A stretch of DNA of 48,106 nt from Allochromatium palmeri (GTDB lineage Bacteria; Pseudomonadota; Gammaproteobacteria; Chromatiales; Chromatiaceae): assembly GCF_009720725.1 (NCBI RefSeq), contig NZ_WNKT01000030.1:1-48106 (forward strand). Reading direction: 5' to 3'. Shown here in pieces: positions 32,844 through 43,425 of the stretch. A model generated the notes under the pieces. That model made no database searches, was not told where the DNA came from, and worked only from the letters and a program-made list of their open reading frames with translations. Each line of letters begins with the position of its first letter. Position 1 is the stretch's first letter. The position numbers and the translations under genes are program-made.

Positions 32844-33194
32844 CTACAAACCACGGCGGGCCGCATAGACATCGAGATGCACCCCCAGCGTGGAGCTGGT
32901 CGTTCCCCCGCCGCCGGTGGTGTCCGCCTCCAGAGTGGTCGTGTTCTGATCGGCCGTCAGTTGGGCGATGAGCGATTCCAGCGCGGCGATCTGCTGGCTC
33001 AGACTCATGGCGTACTGTTGATCTTCCGACGTTCCGGTCTCCTTCAAGGCGGCTTCGAGTTCCTTTTCCAGCGCCGTGATTTGACGCTCAAGCGCCGCCA
33101 CCTGCGTGGTCGTGCTGGTTGTCGTGTCGCTCGTACTGAACCGACCGAACGAGTTGATGGACGCATATCCGCTGATGGCACCGATCATGGCCAT
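32844..33194 (-). CDS. FlxA-like protein
   Basis: 116 residues. A short N-terminal MIGAISGYASINS, a Thr/Ser-rich stretch, then a coiled-coil with two heptad-rich segments (ALERQITALEKELEAALKE and LSQQIAALESLIAQL), then a Gly/Thr-rich tail. This matches the FlxA-like family, reported as flagellar-regulon linked in E. coli, with unknown function. ATG 33194 is preferred with GGGGA just upstream; frames to 33221 are unsupported. Confidence 0.7.
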   Translation of the reverse strand: MAMIGAISGYASINSFGRFSTSDTTTSTTTQVAALERQITALEKELEAALKETGTSEDQQYAMSLSQQIAALESLIAQLTADQNTTTLEADTTGGGGTTSSTLGVHLDVYAARRGL

Positions 33195-33340
33195 ATCCCC
33201 GGCTTGTTGTTCGCTCTTCAAGTATCAGCCAAACGGCCGCCGGTTGCCTGAGCCGATCACCGTTCGCGCGAGGCACGGGTCGGCTGGGGGCGAGGCTCCT
33301 ATCAACGCAAAGGCTTCCGCCCCGCCTGATACGCTGTTGG

Positions 33341-34072
33341 CTATGCCTGGAGCTGAAGTGATGCCGGATCTGTGAGATAGGCGGCCTTCCAGCCTGCATA
33401 GCGCTCGACCAAGCCCTGCAGCGCCTTAGGCTCATAGTCGCGCAGCCCGCTCAGAATCAGGGTCTTGGAGCCCCGTCCAATCAGCTCACCCTGGGCGCGC
33501 AGCGCGAATCCAAGGCGCGCCTCGCCGCGTCGTCCCTTCACTTCCAGCTCGGTTGACTCCAGCGCCACGTCCAGATCCGGGCAATCCAGCCGGTCCAGCT
33601 CGAACGACATCTGCTCATAGATCACCAGCGGCCGGTCGGGATTGATCATCACGCCATGCTGCTCCATGAGCGGCACCAGGATGTGCGGAAAGTTCTGACC
33701 CGAAAAGGCGACGTAGCGGCAGACCAGAGACTCGATCAACGCCAGGTCGTTGCTGACGTCTCCGCTCGACTCGACCTCAAGACAGGACTTGCCGTCCTCG
33801 GTCCTGACTGTTACGTCTGAGGCTCCTGCCGCGAAGTTCAGACCGACATCCGCCCCCACCATCCCGGTAAAGCGAAACGCCATCCGGTTCGCGACGCCGA
33901 ACCTGGCCAACACCAGTGCGAACAGCAGATCGCCAGGCACGCAAAAGCGCGGATTCACCGCATCATGAATGGGATTGAAATCACCCGCGACCGCCTTCGC
34001 GAAGGCACTGCCCTGCGCCGCAGAGACACGAACGGCGCCACCTTCGGGCGCGTGGAAAGGATCGAGAAACAT
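33341..34072 (-). CDS. DUF3581 family protein
   Basis: 243 residues. MFLDPFHAPEGG...AFAKAVAGDFNPIHDAVNPRFCVPGDLLFALVL is the family hallmark, with a hotdog-type-like core and the conserved DFNPIHD stretch. Function unknown; the family is common in Gammaproteobacteria, which supports the taxonomic call. ATG 34072 starts at the family's usual first residues; the longer frame from 34159 overlaps the phosphodiesterase gene. Confidence 0.8.
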   Translation of the reverse strand: MFLDPFHAPEGGAVRVSAAQGSAFAKAVAGDFNPIHDAVNPRFCVPGDLLFALVLARFGVANRMAFRFTGMVGADVGLNFAAGASDVTVRTEDGKSCLEVESSGDVSNDLALIESLVCRYVAFSGQNFPHILVPLMEQHGVMINPDRPLVIYEQMSFELDRLDCPDLDVALESTELEVKGRRGEARLGFALRAQGELIGRGSKTLILSGLRDYEPKALQGLVERYAGWKAAYLTDPASLQLQA

Positions 34073-34155
34073 GGCTGATCGCTCCGAGGTATGGGAAGCC
34101 ACGAAGACGTGGCATTGGAAGAGGGGGAGGGCATCGAGCGTGCGCGAGGTCCGGA

Positions 34156-36558
34156 TCATGAGTCCAGCGTTGCCCGGAGCAACTCCGGGATACGCGCGCT
34201 GAACTCGTGGAATGATTCCATGGGCACCGGGCGCGAGAAGTAATAGCCCTGCGCGTAGCGACAGCCCATGTGCCGCAAGAGCCTGACATGGTCCGCGTCC
34301 TCCACCCCCTCGGCGACGACGTCGAGGTGGAAGCTGCGCGCCATGGCCGTCACGGCCGCCACCAGTGCCCGATCCCCCAGGTTGGTGCCGATATCACGGA
34401 CGAAGCTCTTGTCCACCTTTAAGCGGTCGACAGCGAACCGCTTCAGATAGGACAGCGACGAATAGCCGGTGCCGAAATCGTCCAGATAGACGGGAAAACC
34501 GCTCGAACGCACGGCGTCGAGCCAGGATTGGGCGCTGCCAAAATCGCTCAGGAGCACGCCCTCGGTAATCTCCAGGGCCAGTGAAGCGGGTGAGAAGCCG
34601 AGGCGGGCGGCCTGATCGACCAGTAGGCTGGGGGGGAGTCCATCGGGGATCTGACGGCCGGAGACATTCACCGACAGATACAGCGGGAGTCCGGCCTGTT
34701 GCCAGACCGCAAGCTGTTTACCCGCTTCTTCCAGAACCCAGAGTCCGATGTCGTTGATGAGACCCGTTTCCTCGGCCAGTGGGATGAATTCGTCGGGTGG
34801 AACCAGACCGTGCTCCGGATGTTGCCAGCGCAGCAGCGCCTCGGCACCAACCAGGGCGTTTTGCGTGAGATCGACGATCGGCTGCAAAAAGAGCGCGAAT
34901 TGCCCGGCCCGGATGGCGCGTCGCAGATCGTTTTCGAGACGTTGTCTGTGTTTGGCGATCTCGGCGAGCGTCGGGTCGAAAAACCGGATGGAGCTGCCAT
35001 GACTACTCTTGGCTTCCGACAGAGCCAGATCGGCATGCTGCAACAATTCCGCCACACCGGCGTCGGCGTCATGGGGATAGAAGGCAATTCCGGCGCTAAT
35101 CTGGAGCTGCACAGGCGAGCCGGCGACGAAATAGTGCTTATGCAGGGCGTGGAGAATGCGTTCTGTGACACGCTCCGTATCCAGGTCAAGGCTGATGCCG
35201 GGCAGCAGCACGGCGAATTGATCGACTCCGAGCCGCGCGGCGATATCGGTGCCCTTGACGCTTGAAGAAAGGCGCCTGCCAGCTTCCTTCAGGATGTCGT
35301 CGCCGGCGGTTGGACCGAAGCCGGTACTGACCCTTTTGAAGTCGTCGAGGCTGATGAGCACCAGCGCGAAGCCAGTGCCTTGGGTCAGATCGCAGGCGCG
35401 AGCCAGTTCATGCAGGTGCCGCTCCAGTCCGAGCTGATTGGGCAAACCGGTCAGGCTGTCCGTGACGGCCAGTTGTCTAGCTGAGTGCTCTGCCTCCTTG
35501 TGCTGAGTCACATCGTGAATCACGCCCTGAATGGTTTGATCGGCGATTGGCGTCAACATTATGTTTAGCCATCGATCCGGCGCCTCAGGCGAACAGAAAT
35601 GCAGATCGCCCGAGGTGCTTTGTTGACTGCTCAGGCTCTTCAGTAAGACATCGGCCAGCCGGGCCGGGTCTTTCCAGCCGAAACTGAACAGCGAGCGCTG
35701 AGCGGTCTGCTCGGTCCGCGTCGACAGGTGCATCAGTCGCGCGAAGGCAGGATTCCACGAGGTGAGAACCCCCTCGTTGTCCAGCACGAAGAGCCCCGTA
35801 TCCGCATTCTCGAAGATCGCATGATAACGGCGCTCATCGATTTCGCGTTGCATCCGCAGTCCCCGCTCTTCATTGAGAACCTGGACCAAATGATCGGCCA
35901 TGAGATTCACGTCCTCGACCAGCATGCCGATTTCGGAGTCTTGGTGTCCGGCGGGGAGGGGAAGCCGCTCACCACGGCTTGCATCCATGCGATGCAGGCC
36001 ATCCGAGATGGCTTTGATGGGGCGGATGATCAGGAACAGCATGGCCACCGCGACCGCGAAGGCGACGAGCACTAACTGAAGGGCCATCTGCAGCATGGCG
36101 CCAAGCAGTTCCTGCCGCATGACTTCACCAATCACCTGTTGGTTCGGTGTCAGCCGTATCCGGCCGACGCGTGTCTCCGGCGTGAACGGGGAAAACACAT
36201 CGCGGACCAATGGCGTGACGCTCGGCTCGGTGGCGAGATCGACGTTGTCGGCTTGACGTCGAAGGCTGACCAGCTCCCTGTCATCCGCCTGGATGACGAC
36301 GGCGAGAACCTCTGAATTTCTCAGCAATCCAGAGGCGAGTTCGTTTGCAAGCACCTTATCGCCCGTGAAACAGGCGACGCTGGCGGTGCTCTCGACGGTA
36401 TCAAGCAATTGATTGAGGCGGAGCTTGGAGGCTTTCTCGCCGTGTGACCGGTTGTGTTGCAGGTTGATGCCGACGGTGATCGTGCCGATCAACAGAAAGA
36501 CGGCGACCAGGACGGTCCCGGTTCGAGACAAGATACTGCGGTGCCATCGAAGATGCAT
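34156..36558 (-). CDS. Membrane c-di-GMP phosphodiesterase with degenerate GGDEF (HAMP-PAS-GGDEF-EAL)
   Basis: 800 residues. TM1 (~12-31), a periplasmic sensor (32-155) of the CHASE8-like type, TM2 (~156-178), HAMP (180-232), PAS (~243-350), GGDEF (~362-525), EAL (~540-790). The diguanylate cyclase motif is GVDQF at 444-448 in place of GGDEF, so synthesis of c-di-GMP is unlikely. The EAL domain keeps GAEALLRW (Glu573), the DDFGTGYSSLSYL loop and EGVED, so c-di-GMP hydrolysis is expected. A fragment of a periplasmic binding-protein-like gene ends 14 bases upstream on the same strand, hinting at a lost sensory partner. Confidence 0.9.
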   Translation of the reverse strand: MHLRWHRSILSRTGTVLVAVFLLIGTITVGINLQHNRSHGEKASKLRLNQLLDTVESTASVACFTGDKVLANELASGLLRNSEVLAVVIQADDRELVSLRRQADNVDLATEPSVTPLVRDVFSPFTPETRVGRIRLTPNQQVIGEVMRQELLGAMLQMALQLVLVAFAVAVAMLFLIIRPIKAISDGLHRMDASRGERLPLPAGHQDSEIGMLVEDVNLMADHLVQVLNEERGLRMQREIDERRYHAIFENADTGLFVLDNEGVLTSWNPAFARLMHLSTRTEQTAQRSLFSFGWKDPARLADVLLKSLSSQQSTSGDLHFCSPEAPDRWLNIMLTPIADQTIQGVIHDVTQHKEAEHSARQLAVTDSLTGLPNQLGLERHLHELARACDLTQGTGFALVLISLDDFKRVSTGFGPTAGDDILKEAGRRLSSSVKGTDIAARLGVDQFAVLLPGISLDLDTERVTERILHALHKHYFVAGSPVQLQISAGIAFYPHDADAGVAELLQHADLALSEAKSSHGSSIRFFDPTLAEIAKHRQRLENDLRRAIRAGQFALFLQPIVDLTQNALVGAEALLRWQHPEHGLVPPDEFIPLAEETGLINDIGLWVLEEAGKQLAVWQQAGLPLYLSVNVSGRQIPDGLPPSLLVDQAARLGFSPASLALEITEGVLLSDFGSAQSWLDAVRSSGFPVYLDDFGTGYSSLSYLKRFAVDRLKVDKSFVRDIGTNLGDRALVAAVTAMARSFHLDVVAEGVEDADHVRLLRHMGCRYAQGYYFSRPVPMESFHEFSARIPELLRATLDS

Positions 36559-36571
36559 GAAAGTCTCGCGC

Positions 36572-36664
36572 CTAGGGCTCCAGGGTGAAGACGGCCTTGA
36601 GCTTTGGTGGACGCTCGTCCGAGCGCATGTATCCGACGGCGCCCAGGTCTATGCCGTCCACTGA
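36572..36664 (-). pseudogene. C-terminal fragment of a periplasmic substrate-binding-like protein
   Basis: Minus-strand frame of about 30 residues: VDGIDLGAVGYMRSDERPPK then LKAVFTLEP and a stop at 36574-36572. It resembles the C-terminus of phosphate-binding-like periplasmic proteins that are often encoded just upstream of membrane GGDEF/EAL genes (…GAIGYVRxDxxPPGVKxVFxLE). An in-frame stop lies only four codons before it, so the rest of the gene has been lost. Confidence 0.4.
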
Positions 36665-37104
36665 AGTTTAGTCTCTAGGTATCAAGGTTTGTCGAGAGCG
36701 GTCAAGCCGACGCAAAATCCAGATTTTCATAGAAAAAATAGATTATGGTCAGCAATTATAAACCCCAAACCGGCATTGAGAATATTGATCGCGGCATTCG
36801 CGACCCGGTGACGGCAAGACGTTGGCCACTTGCGGCCGTGATCATCCAGCGCGGAAGACCGGACCTTGTGCACCGTTGGACTGATGTTGGTCCAGTGAGA
36901 CGGGTTGGATGTGTGCAGAGGTTGCCCGTCCCCGGCAATCCGGGGCATCGCCATCAGGGCGCTTATGTGCGGCAGCGTACCGACAGCCATCGCCAATGCG
37001 CCTATAAAAAGGGTGTCGCAATGGTTCAGCCGGACGCTGCCAGATAAGCGTTTTGGCTCGTTGCGGAGACAGACATCGAACCAAATCCTTATTGGAGTTT
37101 GACC
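36665..37104. other. Gene-free region upstream of the repeat protein
   Basis: About 440 bases between a gene fragment and the repeat-protein gene. No convincing gene on either strand; long minus-strand open frames here are shadows extending out of the repeat region. It holds a strong small hairpin, CCCCGG-CAAT-CCGGGG (36930-36945), without a T-run, and a candidate promoter further right. Confidence 0.5.
36980..37008 (+). promoter_or_regulatory. Candidate sigma70 promoter of the repeat protein gene
   Basis: CCGACA (36980-36985), 17-base spacer, TATAAA (37003-37008). The -10 box matches 5 of 6 consensus bases, the -35 box 4 of 6. It would leave a leader of about 90 bases before the ATG at 37105. 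It may also drive the N-ATPase operon by read-through. Confidence 0.4.
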
Positions 37105-37461
37105 ATGGCACGCATGAACCTTCGCACAACGTCGAGCGCCGCCCTCTTTCTCGTCGGAACGGTCTTGGCCGCCGGCGCATTCGCCCAACCGCCTCAAGGC
37201 GCGTACGGTCCTGGCTACGGCATGGGCCCGGGCATGATGGATGGCCCTGGATACGGACCAGGCTATGGCATAGGTCCAGGCATGATGAATGGTTACGGCC
37301 CTGGATATGGTCAAGGTCCGGGCTATGGGATGGGTCCGGGCATGATGAATGGTTACGGCCCTGGATATGGTCAGGGTTCCGGCATGATGAATGGCTACGG
37401 TCCTGGATACGATCAGGGTCAGGGCTACGGACAGGGTTCCGGTTTCAATCGAACCCGATAA
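37105..37461 (+). CDS. Secreted Gly/Tyr/Met-rich repeat protein (sulfur-globule-protein-like)
   Basis: 118 residues. Sec signal RTTSSAALFLVGTVLAAGAFA, then a mature part made almost only of Gly, Tyr, Pro, Met, Asn and Gln in ~20-residue repeats such as GYGPGYGQGPGYGMGPGMMN. Glycine-rich proteins with regularly spaced tyrosines and a signal peptide form the envelope of periplasmic sulfur globules in purple sulfur bacteria (SgpA/B/C); this protein has that look, but with methionine pairs that might bind metal, so an alternative is a metal-binding secreted protein. ATG 37105 is 7 bases after GGAG (37094-37097). atpD follows after 39 bases. Confidence 0.6.
   Translation: MARMNLRTTSSAALFLVGTVLAAGAFAQPPQGAYGPGYGMGPGMMDGPGYGPGYGIGPGMMNGYGPGYGQGPGYGMGPGMMNGYGPGYGQGSGMMNGYGPGYDQGQGYGQGSGFNRTR
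37201..37440 (+). repeat. 60-bp in-frame tandem repeats
   Basis: Four consecutive units of about 60 bases encode the 20-residue protein repeats. Units 37261-37320 and 37321-37380 are nearly identical at the DNA level (e.g. GGCATGATGAATGGTTACGG in both), pointing to recent duplication; the last unit (37381-37440) is rearranged. Confidence 0.85.
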
Positions 37462-39321
<1,860 letters not shown>

Positions 39322-39329
<8 letters not shown>

Positions 39330-39660
39330 ACCTCCAGACAGCAAGACCTCGGACAGGACTCCAAGCCTCGCCGGACAGGTCGGCGACAAGGCCACGCGCA
39401 AGCTCAGGGCGCGGCGCAACCCCACGCCGGGGGTCTGGTTCGGCCTCGGCATGATGGGGCTGATCGGCTGGTCGGTGGTGGTGCCGACGCTGCTCGGCGC
39501 GGGGCTGGGTCTGTGGCTCGACGAACACTATCCCGGCAGCCAGTCCTGGACACTGGCGCTGCTGGTGGGTGGGCTGACGCTCGGCTGTTTCAATGCCTGG
39601 CATTGGGTCGCCAAGGAAGAGCGGGCGATGCGCGAAGAACAGGAGGATGACGATGCATGA
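39322..39660 (+). CDS. atpQ: N-ATPase AtpI-like membrane subunit AtpQ
   Basis: 112 residues with two TM helices (GLGMMGLIGWSVVVPTLLGAGLGLWL and WTLALLVGGLTLGCFNAWHWV) and a charged N-terminus, the AtpI/AtpZ-like pattern. In N-ATPase operons this gene sits between atpC and atpR and is thought to help assembly of the c-ring or ion supply. It overlaps atpC by 8 bases and atpR by 8 bases. Confidence 0.85.
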
Positions 39661-39982
39661 AACGCTGGGTCTGGGTCTGGGTCTGGCGCTGGCCGGGGTC
39701 GCAGGACTGGGACTCGGGGCCATGTTCTTCGGCGGACTCTGGTGGACGCTGCGCAAGAGCCTGAAGTCCCCACGACCGGCGCTGTGGCTGCTGGGCAGCC
39801 TGCTGGCGCGGATGGGCCTGCTGCTGGTCGGTTTGTACCTGGTTTCCGACGGTCATTGGGAGCGCCTGCTGGCTGGGCTCGTCGGCGTCATCGGCGCGCG
39901 TTTTGTCGTTCTGCAGCTGACCCACCCCGCCGATGACCATCGAACCGTCGTGAAGGAGGTCGATCATGCGCCTGAGTCCTGA
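39653..39982 (+). CDS. atpR: N-ATPase subunit AtpR
   Basis: 109-residue small membrane protein found only in N-ATPase operons. Three hydrophobic segments; a charged residue inside the second (LLGSLLARMGLLLVG) is a conserved arginine of the family, proposed to interact with the extra carboxylate of the c subunit. ATG 39653 is chosen by overlap with the AtpQ stop. Overlaps atpB by 17 bases. Confidence 0.88.
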   Translation: MHETLGLGLGLALAGVAGLGLGAMFFGGLWWTLRKSLKSPRPALWLLGSLLARMGLLLVGLYLVSDGHWERLLAGLVGVIGARFVVLQLTHPADDHRTVVKEVDHAPES

Positions 39983-40655
39983 TGAGATCATCTTCTGGCA
40001 ATACGGGTTTCTCAAGCTCAACGCGACCATCGTTTTCACCTGGGCGCTGATGCTGGTGCTGGTGGTCGGCGCGTTCCTCGTCACGCGCAAACTGTCGCGG
40101 GATCTGAGCCGGTCGCGCTGGCAGAACCTGCTGGAGATCCTCGTCACCGGCATCGAAAAGCAGATCGCCGAGGTCGGACTACGCGAGGCGCGGAGCTATC
40201 TCGGCTTTCTCGGCACCCTGTTCCTGTTCGTCGCCGCCGCCAGCCTGGCGACCATCATTCCGGGCTACGAGCCGCCGACCGGCTCGCTCTCGACCACGAC
40301 CGCGCTGGCGCTGTGCGTGCTGGTGGCCGTGCCCTTCTTCGGCATCGCGGACCAGGGCCTTGGCGGCTATCTCAAGTCCTACATGGAGCCGACCTTCATG
40401 ATGCTGCCGTTCAACATCATCAGCGAGGTCTCGCGCACCCTGGCGCTGGCGGTGCGGCTGTTCGGCAACATGATGAGCGGGGCGATGATCATCGCCATCC
40501 TGCTCACCATCACGCCCTTCTTCTTTCCGATCCTGATGACGGCGCTCGGTCTGCTCACCGGCCTGGTGCAGGCGTATATCTTCAGCATCCTGGCCGCCGT
40601 GTATATCGCGGCCGCCACGCAGACGCGCACGCCAAAGGCCGCACCTAAACCATGA
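39966..40655 (+). CDS. atpB: N-ATPase subunit a
   Basis: 229-residue F0 a subunit that forms the ion half-channels. The essential stator arginine is Arg164 in LALAVRLFGNMMSG (equivalent to E. coli Arg210). Five to six TM helices. It starts inside atpR and ends 30 bases before atpE. Confidence 0.93.
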   Translation: MRLSPDEIIFWQYGFLKLNATIVFTWALMLVLVVGAFLVTRKLSRDLSRSRWQNLLEILVTGIEKQIAEVGLREARSYLGFLGTLFLFVAAASLATIIPGYEPPTGSLSTTTALALCVLVAVPFFGIADQGLGGYLKSYMEPTFMMLPFNIISEVSRTLALAVRLFGNMMSGAMIIAILLTITPFFFPILMTALGLLTGLVQAYIFSILAAVYIAAATQTRTPKAAPKP

Positions 40656-40685
40656 GACACCCACAGACTTAGCGGAGGACACACC

Positions 40686-40967
40686 ATGGATAGCCTGACC
40701 CTGATCGCGGTGGCATCGATCATCACCGCCGGCCTGACGACAAGTTTCGGCGTCGTGGGCCCGTCGCTCGGCGAGGGGCGCGCGGTGGCGACGGCGCTCA
40801 CCTCACTGGCGCAACAACCCGACGCCTCGGCCACCATCACCCGCACCCTGTTCGTCGGTCTGGCGATGATCGAATCCACGGCCATCTATTGCTTCGTCAT
40901 CTCGATGATCCTGATCTTCGCCAACCCGTTCTGGAACCTCGCCATCGCCCAGGTCACCGGGACATAG
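40686..40967 (+). CDS. atpE: N-ATPase subunit c (Na+-type)
   Basis: 93-residue hairpin of two TM helices. Helix 1 has GPSLGEGRAVATAL with Glu30 at the place where Na+-type c subunits have Gln; helix 2 has MIESTAIY with Glu63, Ser64, Thr65 and Tyr68, the coordinating pattern of sodium-binding c subunits. Two carboxylates per hairpin is a known N-ATPase trait. The loop SLAQQPDA matches standard c subunits. RBS GCGGAGG lies upstream. Confidence 0.95.
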   Translation: MDSLTLIAVASIITAGLTTSFGVVGPSLGEGRAVATALTSLAQQPDASATITRTLFVGLAMIESTAIYCFVISMILIFANPFWNLAIAQVTGT

Positions 40968-40970
40968 GCC

Positions 40971-41786
40971 ATGCTCATCGACTGGTTCACTGTCGGCGCG
41001 CAGGTCATCAACTTTCTGGTCCTGGTGTGGTTGCTGAAGCGCTTTCTCTATCGTCCGATCCTCGACGCCATCGACGCGCGCGAGCAGCGAATCGCCGCTG
41101 AGCTGGCGGACGCCGACGCCAAACGCGCCGAGGCTAAGCAGGAGCGCGAGACCTTCCAACACAAGAACCAGGCGTTCGACGCGCAACGCGCGGCGCTCCT
41201 GGCCCAGGCGACGGACGCGGCGAAGACCGAACGCGCGCGTCTGCTCGACGAGGCCCGACACGCCGCCGACGCCCTGCGGGCCAAGCGCCAGGAAGCCTTG
41301 CGCCAGGAAGCCGAGCAACTCAATCAGGCGCTATTGAGCCGGACGCAGCGTGAGGTCTTCGCGATTGCGCGCAAAACGCTGACTGATCTGGCCGGGGTCA
41401 GTTTGGAAGAACGACTGGTCGCGGTTTTCATTGAGCGCCTGGAGGCGATGAACGGCGAGGCGCGCGATGTATTTGGCCAAGCACTGGAGACGACGACCGA
41501 GCCGGTGCGCGTGCGCAGTGCCTTGGCGTTGCCCGTGGCGCAACGTGAGGCGATCCAGGCGGCGCTCAACCGCCGGTTTGACGCCGAGGTTTCGGTCCGG
41601 TTCGAGAGCGGGCCGGATCTGATTGGCGGGATCGACCTGAGCGCGAATGGACAACGGATCGGCTGGAACCTGGCGGATTATCTGAAGTCGCTGGAGCAGG
41701 GGGTTGATGAATTGCTCAGGACGAAGGACCAACCGGGTGCCGCGTCCAAACCAGCGGCGTCCGGGCTGGACGATCCCACGCCATGA
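40971..41786 (+). CDS. atpF: N-ATPase subunit b with delta-like C-terminal extension
   Basis: 271 residues, longer than a normal b subunit (~156). One TM helix near the N-terminus ([20 protein letters not shown]), a long Glu/Arg/Gln-rich coiled coil (~35-130), then a region (~150-250) resembling the C-terminal part of the delta subunit ([45 protein letters not shown]). No separate atpH is in the operon, so this protein probably provides both the b and delta stator functions, as known for N-ATPases. Confidence 0.92.
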   Translation: MLIDWFTVGAQVINFLVLVWLLKRFLYRPILDAIDAREQRIAAELADADAKRAEAKQERETFQHKNQAFDAQRAALLAQATDAAKTERARLLDEARHAADALRAKRQEALRQEAEQLNQALLSRTQREVFAIARKTLTDLAGVSLEERLVAVFIERLEAMNGEARDVFGQALETTTEPVRVRSALALPVAQREAIQAALNRRFDAEVSVRFESGPDLIGGIDLSANGQRIGWNLADYLKSLEQGVDELLRTKDQPGAASKPAASGLDDPTP

Positions 41787-43342
41787 ACGCGGCGCCCGAC
41801 ACCCTGCAGTCCGTCTTCGATCGCCTCTTCGGCGCCATCGACCAGACGCGGGACACCTTCAAGCTACCACTGACACCCCACGAGATCGGCACCATCGCCA
41901 GCGTCTCCACCGGCATCGCCAAGGTCTCCGGTCTGCCCAGCGTCGGCTTCGAGGAGCGGCTGGCGTTTCCCGGCGAGGTGTTCGGCATCGCCTTCAACCT
42001 GGACCCGGACGAGATCGGCGTGGTGCTGCTCGGCGACTACTGGCAACTGCACGCCGGCGATGCCGTCGAGCGCACCGGCCGGGTCATGGACGTGGCGGTC
42101 GGCGAGGGTCTGTTGGGGCGTGTCATCGATCCACTGGGACGACCGCTCGACGGCCTGGGGCCGCTGACCACGGGTAAGCGCCTGCCGATCGAGCGTCCCG
42201 CCACGGCCATCATGGACCGCGCGCCCGTCACCGTGCCGCTGCAGACCGGACTCAAGGTCATCGACGCCCTGATCCCCATCGGGCGCGGCCAGCGCGAGCT
42301 GATCCTCGGTGATCGGCAGACCGGCAAAACCGCCATCGCGATCGATACCATCCTCAACCAGCGCGGCCAGGATGTGCTGTGTGTCTATTGCGCCATCGGC
42401 CAGCGGGCGTCCGCTACTGCCAAGACCCTGGCCACCCTGCGAGAACAGGGCGCGCTGGACTACACCCTGGTGGTCCTGACTGAGGGCAACGACGCGCCGG
42501 GGCTGACCTACATCGCCCCCTATGCCGCGACCAGCATCGCCGAGCACTTCATGGAGCAAGGCCGCGATGTGCTGATCGTCTATGACGATCTCACCCATCA
42601 TGCGCGCGCCTATCGCGAGCTGTCGCTGCTGCTGCGTCGCCCGCCCGGTCGCGAGGCTTTTCCCGGCGATATCTTCTACATCCACTCGCGCCTGCTGGAG
42701 CGTGCCACTCACCTGCGCGAAGACCTTGGCGGCGGCTCGCTCACCGCGTTGCCGATCATTGAGACCGAGGCCCAGAACCTCTCGGCCTACATTCCGACCA
42801 ATCTCATCTCCATCACCGACGGGCAGATCTATCTCTCGCCATCGCTGTTCGAACTGGGCGTGCTGCCGGCGGTCGATGTCGGCCAGTCCGTCTCGCGTGT
42901 CGGCGGCAAGGCGCAGCGGGCCGCCTACCGCGCGGTGGCGGGCGATCTGAAGCTGGCCTATGCGCAATTCGAGGAGCTGGAGACCTTTGCCCGCTTCGGT
43001 GCGCGCGTGGATGAAGACACCCGCCAACGCATCGCGCATGGGCGGCGCATTCGCGCCTGCCTCAAGCAACCGGAATTCGCTCCGGTGTCGATGCCCGCGC
43101 AGATCGCCATCCTGCTGGCTCTGACCGCCGGGCTCTTCGACACAGTGCCGCTTGCGCGAATGCCCGACGCCGAGCGGGCGGTGCTGGACGCGGCAACAAC
43201 GATCCCGGAGGACGTGATCGAGCGCTTGGTGAGTGCCGATGCCCTGAGCGCGGCGGATCGTCAAACCATTGTCGAGATCGGGCGCGGGGCGCTCGCCGGG
43301 TTTCAGCCCGAACCTGACTCAGCACTCAAACGGGGCGGTTAG
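41783..43342 (+). CDS. atpA: N-ATPase subunit alpha
   Basis: 519 residues. The P-loop GDRQTGKT is at 176-183, and the arginine-finger region [11 protein letters not shown] is present. The nucleotide site is the non-catalytic one of F1. It overlaps atpF by 4 bases. Normally atpG would follow directly; here an 83-base space and a DUF2254 gene intervene. Confidence 0.95.
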   Translation: MNAAPDTLQSVFDRLFGAIDQTRDTFKLPLTPHEIGTIASVSTGIAKVSGLPSVGFEERLAFPGEVFGIAFNLDPDEIGVVLLGDYWQLHAGDAVERTGRVMDVAVGEGLLGRVIDPLGRPLDGLGPLTTGKRLPIERPATAIMDRAPVTVPLQTGLKVIDALIPIGRGQRELILGDRQTGKTAIAIDTILNQRGQDVLCVYCAIGQRASATAKTLATLREQGALDYTLVVLTEGNDAPGLTYIAPYAATSIAEHFMEQGRDVLIVYDDLTHHARAYRELSLLLRRPPGREAFPGDIFYIHSRLLERATHLREDLGGGSLTALPIIETEAQNLSAYIPTNLISITDGQIYLSPSLFELGVLPAVDVGQSVSRVGGKAQRAAYRAVAGDLKLAYAQFEELETFARFGARVDEDTRQRIAHGRRIRACLKQPEFAPVSMPAQIAILLALTAGLFDTVPLARMPDAERAVLDAATTIPEDVIERLVSADALSAADRQTIVEIGRGALAGFQPEPDSALKRGG

Positions 43343-43425
43343 CGCGGCCGGACGGTGCCGGAATCCGCGCGAAGCTTGAAGAGGCAGACGCACGAACCCA
43401 GCGTCTCACAGGAGGATCTCCGCGC

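Noticed and set aside
37201-37440. CRISPR-like repeat array
   Set aside because: Repeats are contiguous, in frame within a signal-peptide-bearing gene and lack spacers.
41864-43264. Minus-strand open frame of 466 codons opposite atpA
   Set aside because: Shadow of a high-GC gene; atpA on the plus strand has all motifs.
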